This document shows, piece by piece, positions 1-11,000 of a DNA stretch of 64,000 bases (positions are counted from its first letter, which is position 1; every line of letters begins with the position of its first letter). Both the position numbers and the translations under genes were made by a program. The DNA comes from Cyanophora paradoxa (Eukaryota; Glaucocystophyceae; Cyanophorales; Cyanophoraceae), in NCBI GenBank assembly GCA_004431415.1, contig QPMI01000674.1:1-64000 (forward strand). The letters are read 5' to 3'. Below the pieces are notes generated by a model. It saw only the letters and a program-made list of their open reading frames with translations, did no database searches and had not been told where the DNA came from.

Positions 1-572
1 AAGGTAGTTCCCCACAAGGGGTGATTGAGTGTGATAGGTTTGCCATCATACTTTAGAAAATTCTCAGGGCGATATGGAGATTGAGAGGGCGAATTGTCAT
101 CCATAAATGAAGACTGGAACTCAGTTGAGCTTAACCCCAGAAGCTTACCAATACGCTTATTGCTTGCTCTTATACGGAAAAATCTGTTACTGTAGAACTC
201 CCTTTATAAGTGGTTGGATTGTAAAATAATTTGAATTCGAAAGCAACTGTTTTCCTGGCTATAGTTTCCTCATAGAAACATAGTTCAATCCATAGTTGTA
301 TGGTTGGGTGACCCCAAAATGTCCCTGATTGATATAACCGGTTGGCAGGGGGAGATGTTGTAAGTTACTGTTTCAGTGACAGAAACTATCCTGATAGGTG
401 AATTCCACTATTAAATGATCTGTTCCCACACTATGTAAATGCTGTTTGGAATTTCTGCGTAAATAACCCTACACTCTCGAGGTCTCTCTCTGGTGTTGTG
501 AGGGCAACCCTGTAAGAGTTTTCGGTTCACCTTGGCTGCGATCCTGCTATCAACATTGACAAGCCGGTTCAT
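1..572 (-). pseudogene. Penton-2 paralogue, degraded and cut by the window edge (copy A0)
   Basis: Reads leftward from an ATG at 570-572. It is the counterpart of the intact-order gene at 12861-13787: long stretches align, for example the block around 30-75 matches 13245-13285 and the 5' part matches 13690-13787. No frame stays open for more than a few dozen codons, because many one-base indels separate it from the second copy. The 3' end lies outside the window. By homology with 39667-40512 it encoded a small jelly-roll capsid protein. It is divergent from the penton at 602. A relic is likely; uncorrected long-read errors are the alternative. Confidence 0.6.
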
Positions 573-601
573 TTTAATATATGAATATAGATAAAAGGAG
601 A
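573..601. promoter_or_regulatory. Divergent promoter gap between penton-2 and penton (copy A0)
   Basis: A 29-base gap separates two opposed ATGs. It contains an AT-rich run with the core ATAGATAAAAG just before the penton start. The same gap with nearly the same sequence recurs at 13788-13816. A 16-base version lies at 39651-39666. Such a short gap must serve both genes. Confidence 0.45.
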
Positions 602-1601
602 ATGCCCGTGGATTACATTGAGGTGAGTTCTTTTAATACAATCTCTGGTGACGGTCCTACTTCAAGCTTGTAGCTCGACTTCCAAACATATATGAGAATG
701 TGAGGGCTGTCAGGCTGGTCTCCGGCCGAATTTTATAATAGTATCCCTATGGTGAGTGGTGAAACGCAACAGGGGATATTACAATTGATAATTCATTCAG
801 CATTTTTTGGAGTGAAGAATTCGATGGGCTGGCATTGATGGCATTCCAACTACTCGACCAGCGGCCGGCTTTGAACCTTGGAAGCAATTAATCATAAGTC
901 GCAAAAACCCATTCAAGCCACAGCAATTGGTAAATGTAATTAATGCGAAATTCGATGATAGAGAGCCGGAACCATCTATTCGCTGTAAATGGGATGAGTC
1001 ACTAAAACGAATTTATTCCACTCAGAGAAACCTTTCTATTTAGCCTTCTCTAACGCTGGAAATCCAAACCAGAAAACGATCCAAAGTTGCTGAGCGCTGC
1101 CCGATTGCTTGGTCTTGATCCCGGAAGATATGGAAATTCCCAATCCAATCACAGGTTTATAATGCTCTACTGATGGCATCTTTACTGGTGAACGGGTGAA
1201 TGGTATTATATCTTCGTTGAGCCTGAAAAGACAAGGGACAGTGTTTTATTTGTCAGAGTAAAAGAGTTGGGTGATCTGGTCAGTGTGGGGATGGTCTCCT
1301 GACTGGTTACTTCCACAAAATCGTGGTTCCTGACAAGGACTATGGTGAGCATGTGGTTTACAATTCAACAGAATCTCACCCACTTTACAAGTACTATAAC
1401 AAAAAAATGGGTTTGTCTACATTCTCTGTGGATATAGTAAATGCTATAAACGAACCAATCGATTTTGAGGGTCAACCTGTCCACCTCACATTTGAAATTC
1501 GATATGGGGAGGAGCCAGCAGGCGACCCTGTCTATGAATACTTTAAGATGCGGATGTCACAAAGTCATCCAACATATCCAATCATTGCGAGTTTTGGGTA
1601 A
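602..1601 (+). pseudogene. Penton-like minor capsid protein, frameshifted (copy A0)
   Basis: Starts with ATG 602-604 (M-P-V-D-Y-I-E-V) and matches the complete penton gene at 13817-14827 throughout. Only the last 92 codons (1323-1601) remain in one open frame. Upstream there are at least six frame changes relative to the second copy, mostly one-base gains or losses. The family forms the pentameric vertex protein of Polinton-type capsids, a single jelly roll. It keeps its place directly upstream of MCP. Either a decayed duplicate or a stretch with poor base accuracy. Confidence 0.75.
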
Positions 1602-1655
1602 ACACTAGGTTCATTCGTAATTTTTTTATGTTACAGTATAATAAAAGAGAAAATC

Positions 1656-3016
1656 ATGGATATTACGTCGACCCTCCAGCGCCTTTCGTTGAAAGAAGCC
1701 CTAACAACCCAGAGGAGGCCAAGGCCTTCTTTCTGGATAACTCCCTAATGCTTGGTCTTGAATCCAAGTCTAAGCCCGTTCTTGTTGTTGTGAACCGAGC
1801 AATACTTTTGAAAATAGTGTTGGAAATCGCATTTCATTCAAACTCCCTCGCTACAATTTCTGTGGCAAACTTGAACTTGCCTTCGACCTTCCAGCTATCA
1901 CTTTTGGTGATGCTGATCTTGTTCGAAATGGGTATACTCGCCCAGTTGGTGCTTTGGTTCAGCGACTTGAAATTACCTATGGGTCATACACCTACCATAT
2001 CCCTTCTGATTCCTTGCTCATTTCCCTCTTGTCTATTATAGTGAGATCAGCTTGCCAAAAAGAAGCGGTCAATGGGCATGCTTCACGGCATCCCCGCCCA
2101 TGGAACCAACCGACTTGGTGGCTCATTCTTGTTGAAATTCCTGTGCCTTGGCTAAACCACTACCTACCTCTTGGTGCTCTGTCTGGTGAAATGGTAGTAA
2201 CTGTTTGGTTCAAGGATGTAGGAAGGGTTATGTTGAGACTTCTTATGGTGGTCGTACTCTTCCTAAGGCTGGGGACACAGCCATTGATGGGGACAAGGAC
2301 GATGGGCTTGGCGTCGCACCTGCTGAATCTGTGCTGGCACATGTTGGCCAAAACATCACCACTTTCAATCTTGGTGCGCCAAACGTTGAAATTAAAATTA
2401 CTTCTCCTCGCCTTTATATGTATGCTGTTAATGTGTCTGATGAGCTTTTCGCTACTGTTATTGAGAAGGTAAAGACAACTGGCATGGCTATCCCTGCTCT
2501 GGATATTGGATTTGTGGATGTCAGTGATATGAAAGCCAAGGGTGGTGCCCAACCCAATCGAGTTAACCTCTCCCAAATCTCAGGTCTCGTTTATGCTCTG
2601 CTTGTTTCAGTTCGTGATAACGCTACTGTTGACAAAGCTAATGGTTCCACAGTGTTCTCAAGACCTACTCCAACTCCAAAGATATTACTTTCACTGTGGA
2701 AATTAATGGTCAACGTCTCTATGCCACTGAGCCTATTCCACTGCTCAAGGTGCTGAGCTGATTGCTGATGTCTTCAAATGCTCTAATATGGATAAGGTTG
2801 CTGATCGCTATGTTCTTTCGGGTATGAGTTTCTGTCTTGACGGTGAGAAGGCGATTCGCAATATTGCCCAGTCTGGCTATGTTGACCTGACCAATTCTTC
2901 ATCTTCATTCCTCACTCTCTACATGCCACTGAAAAGGCAATTGATGTCAATGTTCGCGCTCTCATGCACACGTTCCTCATTTTGGACAAGGACGGTTTAC
3001 GAAAATTAATCTATGA
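1656..3016 (+). pseudogene. Major capsid protein, frameshifted (copy A0)
   Basis: ATG 1656-1658 opens the same N-terminus (M-D-I-T-S-T-L-Q-R) as the MCP at 14881. A block containing Y-G-S-Y-T-Y-H-I-P-S and the segment around 'GMAIPALDIGFVD' near 2485-2520 match the second copy and the intact MCP of element B. Fragments sit in different frames (1628-2041, 2205-2756, 2788-3009), so at least four frameshifts are present. The family is the double-jelly-roll major capsid protein. The stop falls at 3014-3016. Confidence 0.8.
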
Positions 3017-3153
3017 TCAGGAATGTATGTTTGTCTTACTGTTCTGCTCACAATTGGATTTGTTTTTTCATCATCGATTTCTACTTAATTCCCGAAGAAA
3101 ATGATATAAAGAAAAAAGCAACATGTATATAAAGGCCCTTTAACTTTGTTAAA

Positions 3154-4089
3154 ATGGTACGAGCTTTGACCCTTCATGAATTCATCGAAAAGAGCAAAAG
3201 AATACATGGAGAGAAGTATGATTACTCAAAAGTAACCTACAAAAACAATTCCACTTATGTAGTTATTCAATGTAAATCTTGCTCCATGGAATTCAAACAG
3301 CTCCCTGGTGGGCATTTAGCAGGTCGAGGGTGTAGAAAATGCGCTGCTAAACTAACTGGGGCGGCACAAAAACTTTCGACTGAACAGTTTATTGAGAAAT
3401 CAAGAGCTGTTCATGGTGATGTCTTTGATTATACAAAGACTGTCTATGAATCTGGACACAAAAAGTCACTGTCACTTGTAAGAAATGTGGAGCAGATTCT
3501 TGTATTTTAGCACAAAATCATCTATTTAAACAAGGGTGTAAGCAATGCTCTTTAGAAGAACGCAAGAGCAAAACTAGAAAAAGCAAAGACGATTTCATTA
3601 GAAAAGCCATCGAAATCCACGGCGATCGATATGATTATAATGAAGTTGTTTACATTAACAACAAAACAAAAGTAGTAGTTAAATGTAAGCAGTGTAACTC
3701 CAACTTTGCTCCAGTCCCAACCGATCACTACAAAGGACAGGTTGTCCTCGATGCCAATTCTCAAGGGGCGAAACAAGAATTGATCAATATTTAAAGAAGC
3801 TTGGGATTTCATTGAGATTCAAAAGAAATTCGAACGCTGCCGGAATAAGTTTCCCCTCCCTTTCGATTCTATATTCCAGACATGAATGCTTGTATTGAAT
3901 ACAAGGAGAGCAGCATTATAAAAAGGTTGGACATTGGGGAACTGATGGTACCTTCAAAAGTATCAGGAAAGGGACGCCATCAAACTTTTATTCTGTCAAA
4001 TAAACAACATACATTTGCTTGTTATTCCTTACACAGAGAAAGATATTGAACGGGCTGTAGAAACATTCCTTCAATCTCTTAAAGATTAA
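3154..4089 (+). pseudogene. DUF723-type repeat / PD-(D/E)XK nuclease inserted between MCP and ATPase
   Basis: The N-terminal part carries three repeats of the pattern F-I-E-K-S-x-x-x-H-G-x-x-x-D-Y, each followed by a Cys-x2-Cys pair (about 3163-3350, 3390-3545 and 3580-3750). Such repeats are common in nuclease-like proteins of phages and giant viruses. After about 3750 the frames break. Across frames one can still read a segment with a 'GExxI..YLKKLGI' start, then 'F-D..I-P-D-M-N' and 'C-I-E-Y-K-G', then 'R-D-A-I-K', and a tail ending at the stop 4087-4089. This is the layout of a Vsr/MutH-type restriction-fold nuclease. The whole gene is missing between MCP and ATPase in element A (16247-16311), so it looks like a mobile (homing-type) insert. 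Confidence 0.7.
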
Positions 4090-4142
4090 ACCATCTCCAG
4101 TCACACTGTATTATTTTTATCTGTTTCTTTATAGAAAGAACC

Positions 4143-4922
4143 ATGGGCGACTTGGACGAATTTGTGGCTGGTGAAATGATAAATCCCCCTTTCCGCGTTT
4201 TGGCAATTGGCAAATCTGCTACTGGTAAATCAGAGGCTGTCAAGTACTGGCTAAAGCAGCTTCATGATGCCAAAAAGATTGATGTCGTTCTTGTTATCAG
4301 TGGAACTGCTTTTAACAACTTTTGGAACAATGTAGCAAGTGTTCAGCTTGGCAAATGGGATGCTCATTACATTGAAAAGGTTTTGGAAGATCGACAACAG
4401 AAAATAGAAAAGGGAGAGCCGATTAATCAACTCTTAGTTGTACTGGACGATCTAATTGATAATGACTTGGTCGATCTCACTCGCGATAAAATAATCAACA
4501 AATTGTACTCTATGGGCAGACATTTGAAAATATCTATTATCTGTATCACACAAAAGCTAAGGAAAGTCTCATCGACCATTCGCGTCAACTCAGATTATGC
4601 TATGTTCCTAAGCGCTGCAATAGAAAGGAGCTTGAAGCCATTGAGGAAGAATACAATATAATGCGGGACAAAGATGTTTTCTATAAAATGTTTGAAGAGT
4701 ACGTACATTCCTACCAGTTCCTAATTTGGTCATCTGCCGATTATTCTGTAAAATATTTCGTAGATAAAGCGGATTTGGTCAAAGATTTCCCATTTCCACG
4801 GTTCCACAGGAAACCAAAAAGAAAGAAGACGAGCTTAAACCACCAGAGAAAGAAGAGGGGCGCAAAGAAGTGAAAAGCCAAGTTCATAGTAATAAGTTAA
4901 TGCGATATAAACGCGGTCTATA
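4143..4922 (+). pseudogene. Packaging ATPase (FtsK/HerA type), one frameshift (copy A0)
   Basis: Reads cleanly from ATG 4143 through Walker A (G-K-S-A-T-G-K-S, about residues 22-29) and Walker B (V-V-L-D-D, about residues 99-103), then loses frame near 4630 and resumes at 4661 through the conserved 'F-E-E-Y-V-H-S-Y' block. Compared with the copy at 16312 the C-terminal tail should run to the TAA at 4920-4922. A further frame change occurs near 4850. The enzyme drives genome packaging into the capsid. It follows the inserted nuclease gene and precedes the coiled-coil protein gene, as in A and B. Confidence 0.8.
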
Positions 4923-4950
4923 AAATATCTCTCACTTTAATAAAGACACA

Positions 4951-5677
4951 ATGCCCCCCAAACGCAAAATAGGCATCCCTGCTGGGGCTGTTGTTATTCA
5001 GGTGGTGGTAACAATGGCTCCATTAACACAGACCCGCTTAAATTCAATGGAATGAATGAGGTTAAGCCCTCACAACAGCAAGAGGATCCCCTTAATGCCG
5101 CCTATGAGGAATCCTTTGATGACAAGCCCCACAGACGTCCACCAGTGATCAGCTCAACATCTCCCCTGAAGCTTCTAAAATGAAGGCTGTGGTGAGGTGC
5201 CAGGCGAATTATAGGTGCTGCTGATGATAAAGGTCTTGGGCTCCAAGATCTATCACTCACTCGCAAAGGTGAGGGTCTCAGTAAGAATCCGACAAGGTTA
5301 TCCAGTCTATGGCGGTGAAGTCACATACAAGACTGCTCCCACCAGAATATTCATAGAGTTCCCAAGGCTCAATGGGACGAAATGACTGCCAAGCTTAAAG
5401 ATCTGGAAGCCAAATCAAGTGCCTTAGAGCAGTATGTAACTGAGAAGAGAGAGAGATCCAAACTCAAGAAATGCTTAGAAAGGAGGTGTTCAAAATGGGG
5501 ATCACTGGGATTCCAGATAAACAGTTTATTGCCAAGAAAGAGAACCAAATTGATGAGCAAGCTGTTGATGAAATGAAAACAAAGACCCAAAAGGGGACTA
5601 TTGAGCCAGGTGCTACAAAGGCTGAGGTGGACAAAGGTGTAGCTCCCACAGTGTATAAACGACGGGTTTGGCTTTGA
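4951..5677 (+). pseudogene. Coiled-coil virion-type protein, frameshifted (copy A0)
   Basis: ATG 4951 gives M-P-P-K-R-K-I-G-I-P-A as in the intact gene at 17119-17853. The end matches too (V-Y-K-R-R-V-W-L, stop at 5675-5677). In between are several one-base losses. The 3' half has a Lys/Glu-rich heptad region (about 5380-5570). The product is of unknown function. It is always directly downstream of the ATPase, in A0, A and B, which points to a structural or packaging role. Confidence 0.65.
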
Positions 5678-5702
5678 AAGCGTTTTTCTATAGATATTAT
5701 AA

Positions 5703-5933
5703 ATGGAGGATACCATTAGTTTGGTGGAGTTCACTGTCGATAGCCCTGTGACAGAGAGTTATATTAAAAACGCTTTAGCAAACCAAAAAAGATACAGGGA
5801 AGACCCGGAATATAGAGAGTTTAAGAAACAGCAAGCCTTGGCATCATATTATCGCCGAAAGGCACAAAAAGAAGCAGTGAGGCCCATAGGGAGGCCAATT
5901 AAATATTATCAGACTACTGAGAGCAGCAACTGA
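5703..5933 (+). CDS. Small basic protein with GRPxKY AT-hook-like tail (copy A0)
   Basis: 76 codons, fully open. Acidic N-terminus (M-E-D-T-I-S-L-V-E-F), then a basic helix-rich stretch with 'K-R-Y-R-E-D-P-E-Y-R-E', 'A-S-Y-Y-R-R-K-A-Q-K-E' and a C-terminal G-R-P-I-K-Y-Y. The gene at 18132-18377 is a close paralogue, and the proteins at 18530 and 34604 share the YRED/YREK and GRPxK pattern. Basic helices plus an AT-hook-like G-R-P core suggest DNA binding, perhaps in the virion core. That is inference from composition. It is one of the few unbroken genes of A0. Confidence 0.65.
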   Translation: MEDTISLVEFTVDSPVTESYIKNALANQKRYREDPEYREFKKQQALASYYRRKAQKEAVRPIGRPIKYYQTTESSN

Positions 5934-5958
5934 GTTATTTTGTCTCGTTAATAGTAAA

Positions 5959-6108
5959 ATGTGGCAATGGCTCCAGCAATTGCTGGATATGTTTCATATA
6001 CATGTGACCAGCAATTATAAGTGTAGCTGTTGTGATACTACTATTGACGTCAGCATTGGATCTTCCTCCCAAGTGGATCCAGGAGTGGGTCTCCCTATGA
6101 TGTGGTGA
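5959..6108 (+). CDS. 49-codon Cys-rich protein of the 'MF-x-H ... CC' family
   Basis: Starts M-W-Q-W-L-Q-Q-L and ends P-M-M-W before TGA 6106-6108. Residues 11-32 carry M-F-H-I-H-V-T-S-N and then C-x-C-C-D-T-T, matching the N-termini of the proteins at 17876 (M-F-S-L-H ... C-C-E-T) and 35142-35555 (M-F-H-L-H ... C-C-D-T). All three lie among the small genes after the coiled-coil gene. This one is shorter and sits after, not before, the AT-hook-like gene. The Cys/His set could bind a metal. Function unknown. Confidence 0.5.
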   Translation: MWQWLQQLLDMFHIHVTSNYKCSCCDTTIDVSIGSSSQVDPGVGLPMMW

Positions 6109-6235
6109 TGAGGACAGGCTCAACTGAGGGCAAAGGTAAGCTTGGAGAGTATTGAAGAGGTGACAGGGAGCAATTTGCTCAGGCTGTAAACAGCGCTTGG
6201 AATGAGTACCAAGGAAACCGTCTACATTGAACGCA

Positions 6236-6472
6236 TTATCTGCCATCAGGGAAGGGGGTAATCTCGTTTCCAAGCATTAGAAGGTCGTTTGATATTTTTT
6301 GTAAGGCTGCTTTAATGTGTGGAGACAAAGGAGCTATGCGGTGTCCAAGGTTGTACAGTTCTATAGAGACGCGATGTATGGAGTCACTCAATTCAGGGCT
6401 TGGAGACGTCAGCGCCAGATGTGAGAGCTCAAAGGATATTTCTACAAGGCGAGTATGGATGGGAGTTGTCAT
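6236..6472 (-). CDS. Small helical protein of unknown function
   Basis: 78 codons in a clean frame, from ATG at 6470-6472. The sequence contains three similar amphipathic helices: R-L-V-E-I-S-F-E-L, H-R-V-S-I-E-L-Y-N-L-G and A-L-Q-K-I-S-N-D-L-L-M-L-G. This suggests an internal triplication and a small helical bundle. I recognise no family and see no counterpart in A or B. It lies between the end of the degraded copy A0 and a repeat-rich gap, so it could be a viral accessory gene or chance. Confidence 0.35.
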   Translation of the reverse strand: MTTPIHTRLVEISFELSHLALTSPSPELSDSIHRVSIELYNLGHRIAPLSPHIKAALQKISNDLLMLGNEITPFPDGR

Positions 6473-6946
6473 AATAATCTACTTTTAGGCAGCATAAAAA
6501 TGCGAAAGGGGCGGCTCTGCGTAGAGCTTGATGAGAGCTTTACAGGGAAAAAAAGAGCGCTCAAAACGGCCAATCTGGTGAGGAGATATTCGCGTTTGGA
6601 GTTCCTTAAGTGGCTCTAATTGAACATTTTAGAAAAGTTCTTATAGAGCTCTATAAGGAAAAAGCCGCCTACTGCTGTACGGTAGGCATGAGGCTCTACC
6701 GGTAGGCGAGTAGGCAGGGCCCTACTGTCCTACCGCCGGCGGCCTGTGCCTACCGGTCTGCTGTAGACACACGGGCTCGCCTACCACTGCGGTAGGCTGG
6801 CTCATATATGTATATGATATATATGAAAAAAAACAAGTTTCGGTAAAAACTACAGCGCCGTGATCGCCATGACGCGGCGAGTCCGGAAAGCTATGATATA
6901 TATATATATGTCATGTGACATTATGATATATCATATACATATATCA
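6473..6946. repeat. Gene-free gap with GTAGGC/GCCTAC array and AT palindromes
   Basis: No convincing gene. Between about 6664 and 6800 the hexamer GTAGGC occurs four times and its complement GCCTAC three times, in a GC-rich island that can fold into many alternative hairpins. From 6790 to 6950 follow TATA-type palindromic runs. A stretch at 6571-6606 resembles one at 27084-27119 beyond the integrase of element A. The decamer CGCCGTGATC recurs on both sides as well (about 6855 and 27204), in the same orientation. Confidence 0.5.
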
Positions 6947-8007
6947 TTATGGTATATACAATCCAAAGAACCATCTGATATTATAATATGAAGAAGCTCC
7001 ACCACTGACACTATATGATATTTTGATGGAATCATTAGCTTGAAGGTCAACTATTATTTCCAATCCATTGTTTGCATACACAGATGGATAATTATTATTA
7101 ACTTCAATTCCAGATGAGCTTCCGTTTTTCTGTAAAAATGTTGTTATAATACCTGGTCTTCCAGCCGTATAACAGGATCCACTAAATGTGACAAGATAGT
7201 TTCCTGTAACAGGGGCAGTAAAAAGCCCTGTCGCAGGATCGAAATGATTTCCTTGGTTCACTATGACTCCTGTTGTTGGATATATATTTATTGAGGAAAT
7301 TGTTGCAGTTATTGACCCATTTGGTTGCTGTTTTGTTGCAAAGAAACGAGGATGGCTACTTAATTTGAGATATTTGCTTGTCGGAAGTGTGAGATGTTGA
7401 ACAGTTGTGTTATCTGTCTGAATAGTTTTTTGAAGAGAAAGAATGGTATCCCATTCCTCTTGTAATTCATGACTGTGTCACTCATGTTGTCAATCTCAGG
7501 TGTATTTATTCTTGTTGTAAGTGTGAGAGTTCCATACTGAATACTCCCTGAAAGCCCACCATTAAAGGTCATCAATCCTGCAAATGAACATGTCCCACTC
7601 ACAGTCAATTGATTTGCTGTCAGAGTTCCTGCTACATTTGCTCCATCACCAATGTAGGCTCCTCCACTTTTCACCACAAGAGCAGAATTATTGCTTGTAT
7701 TACCAAAAGTAACTATCTGTGCTGTGGTGAATCCACCCACATTATCATATATTGCTGAATTGGGGACTACCTGACCTGCTTGAACTTGGTTTTTATTCGA
7801 GATTATAATGCCTGTGGTTCTAATCTTGCCTCCATTTCGATCACATCGAATTTCTTTGACCCTCAGTATACTGTTCTCTGTGAAAGAGGTATTACTTGTA
7901 GTTTCAGTGCAAATAAAACCGGGTGTGGAGTCGACTACTTCATGAGAGGTGCTGTGGAGTGATTTGGCTGCAAGTTCATAGTTTGGAATCTCTAAAAGGG
8001 AGGTCAT
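6947..8007 (-). CDS. Fibre tip protein with C-terminal C1q/TNF-like domain (element A), one frameshift
   Basis: The start chosen is ATG 8005-8007 (M-T-S-L-L-E-I-P), because the N-terminal block S-I-L-R-V-K-E-I-R aligns with S-I-L-R-V-K-E-L-R of the intact B homologue (48875-49891). The frame breaks near 7400-7430 and continues as the C-terminal piece 6947-7261. The middle is rich in Gly, Thr and Asn with beta-type repeats. The last about 110 residues have the C1q/TNF pattern (N-Q-G-N-H-F-D ... F-T-A-P-V-T-G-N-Y-L-V-T-F-S-G, ending F-G-L-Y-I-P). Such domains trimerise and bind ligands at fibre ends. It is 19 bases downstream of the fibre gene on the same strand. Role inferred: receptor-binding tip. 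Confidence 0.7.
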
Positions 8008-8026
8008 CTTTATAATTACGAAATAG

Positions 8027-11000
8027 TTAAATTGCGACAGCAATGTAATGAATTGTAACTGGAAATCCTGGTCTGTCAAAAGAACTTAATGGAACTATGT
8101 CAAGCTCACAAGTGAAATAGCTACTGTAAACTTGTTTAAGCCTAACATACATTCGATAGTAGTAGGCTGTCTCATTGTGTTGTATACCAGTTGTTACAAT
8201 AGGAGGGTTAGCAAAGCTGCTGTTGAAATTAATAGTGAGGTTAAACCTATGGTCAGGATTTGCCCAAAGATAAGGAGTAGTGTAAACATACGTTCCTGCT
8301 TGGATTTTCCATTAAAATATGCATTGAGTTGACTGGAAAGATCTGCCTCTGTAATACATCGACTGATGGTCGCATTATTTGAGGGGTTCATAGCATAGAA
8401 ATTTCTTGCATAGGCATTTCCACGAACAAGTAAGGTTTTATCAAAGTAATTCTGCGAATTGTGGAAGAACCATGTTTCTTCAAACATAGGTCCTGCTGGT
8501 TCTACAATCTGACCTGATCCTACATACATTGTGTTGTTGGCTCTGATTGTGGTGGCTGTGAAAGGATCAAGAGTTGGTCTATTGGTCAAATCATTGTAGT
8601 TTCCTGAGAAAATTGCAGGTTTGTTATAGATATCTGTATTCCAATCATGAGTGTGTGCAAAATCTGTAATCTCTGCCTTTGTGTGGGTGTGACCAACATA
8701 TGCAACATTTCCAAGATCTGTAATCTCTGCCTTGGTATGGGTGTGACCCACATATGCAACATTTCCGAGATCTAATATCTCTGATTTAACATGAGTGTGA
8801 GCGAAATTTGTGATATCTGCTCTTGTGTGGAAGTGTGCAAAATCTGTAATTTGTGATTTGGTGTGAGTGTGTGCAAAATCTGTGATTTCTGCCTTTGTGT
8901 GGGTGTGTGATCTATTATTTAGATCAAGGAAACTACCCGAAAATGCAACAGGATGCAGATTTGCAGCAGTAGGTTTATTTATGAGATCATTATAATCTCC
9001 TGTGAAAGAGATGGTCTTTAGTTCACCCCTTCCTACATAATCAGAAGGGAGATCAATCTTAATGGGCATAATAGCTGGATCATCAGGTATCTCATACTCA
9101 CCTCCTGGATGAACCACAGGAAAGGTTTGATTGCTTTCAGTATGGACAAAGAAGTTACATGCTGTTACTGTTCCATCAATAGTCCCACCTGTGAGAGGGA
9201 GGTAATTGCCTGTAACACCAATACCTATACCTGCAATGATTGTATTTAGTTCTGTTTCATCTATGTAGTTCTGAGCTTGAAGGTAATCCTCTGTGACTAC
9301 TCTCGAAATGCTCTCATTGTGTATGTTTTTTGCAGCCATTCTTTGATTGGCTTCCAGAACCCCACCATAATCTGTTTTAATCCATGCAAGCTCTGCCCTT
9401 CCATAATTATCATTTGCAGTTCCCACTATGGGAATGTAGGAATACTTATCTCGACTGAAAACTATCATTGGTCTTGAGCCATCTAAGCTGCTTACATCTG
9501 CTACATGAACCTGTATAGCAGAGTTGTAATTTTGGTAGGTTGCTGGGTCTGTTGGGACTCTGAATGTATCTGTGGGAATGTCAGCCTCCATGTAGCTTGA
9601 CACAAAGATATTTGGTATGGTTGCTCCTGGTGGTGGTGGGGTTTCAAAAGAGCCTGGTAATGTCCTAATATGAAGTGGTCCTCTCATAGCTGAATTTGCA
9701 AGTGTCCCATTCACATGAACATAGTGTTCATTCAAAAAGATCCTTTCAGGGATATTACAAGTCTGGTAAAGAGAAACCCCAAGTTATCAAGAGGCTCCAC
9801 CTTTGCAAATTCTGGTTGGTCATTGATCTCATCCCAAATATGTTCATGTTTGCTTGGTGGGAACTCAGTTGGAATCCCATCAATTTCACCCCAATCATGC
9901 CTGTGATCCTCTGGTGGATACTTTTGAGGTTTGCCTAAGATCTCATCCCAATCATGATTGTGATCCTCTGGGGATACTTTGCAGGTTTATTATTAATTTG
10001 TTCATAATCAGGAAAGAACTCCCAGATCTCAGGTCGAAATCCATCTGGTAATAATTCCTCATGGGGTTCATAAGGTTGCTCATAATCAACAACTGGTGGA
10101 TCATGCCCATCTGGCAAATACTCCTCATCAGGTTCATAGTTCTGCTCATACTCAAACTCTTGTGGATCTAAGCCATCTGGTAGTATCTCCTCCTCATTGG
10201 GATCAAACTGATCATATTCATATTCTTGTGGGTCAAAACCATCTGGTAAATATTCTTCCTCATCTGGAACGAATTGATATTCATCAAGCTCTAATATATC
10301 GATTTCAGGAGGTAAATACTGCTCATCTATTTGCTTTTTTGGTTCAATTATAGGTTTATTGCGAACTTGCTCCCAACTAACAATGTGCTGCCCAAAGGCT
10401 ACATCTTCAGTTGCTGTGTATTCTCTTCCAGGTTGCTTCTTTGGTGTTAAATCGGGTGGTCCATTGGGAAATGGAATAGGGAATGGGACAGTAGGTCCAT
10501 TGGGACCATAATGCTCAATGATTTCTCTTAGGGTTTTCTCACTTACAAGCTTCTCTCCATTTGCATACACATTGCTGCCATGGATATTTCGCCATTGCCT
10601 GGTTCGAATTCCAAGGTCTTTCACATTGCTATACAAAGGCAAAAGGTGCCTATCCATTTCGACTAAATCAGGGTGTAAATGGATTGCTACTGGTTGACTG
10701 GGGCTACTGTTGATTGTAATTGATGGCTTTTTTTGATGGACATCTTTTGGAGTAAAGAACCCAAAAGGCTCATTTCTTGCAAAGTCATATGTAATATCCT
10801 TGGGGTAGACATCATTTGTGTAGGAGACCTGATTTGTATTGGCAATGGGACCCACTTGCAATACTTGGGGGACCTCAGCTTTTGCAGTGCTGCCCTCATT
10901 GTAAATTCGTAAAGCTGTGTTCTGTTTGCCCTGCTCATCTTGAACATTGAAAATCAATCGACCACTATCGAACCTGGAAGGTATATCTGGGTGAGTGCCA

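Noticed and set aside
8640-8920. Regular repeats in the fibre, considered as collagen-type
   Set aside because: No Gly-x-y triplets; the units are His-x-His/I-T-D-F repeats of phage fibres.
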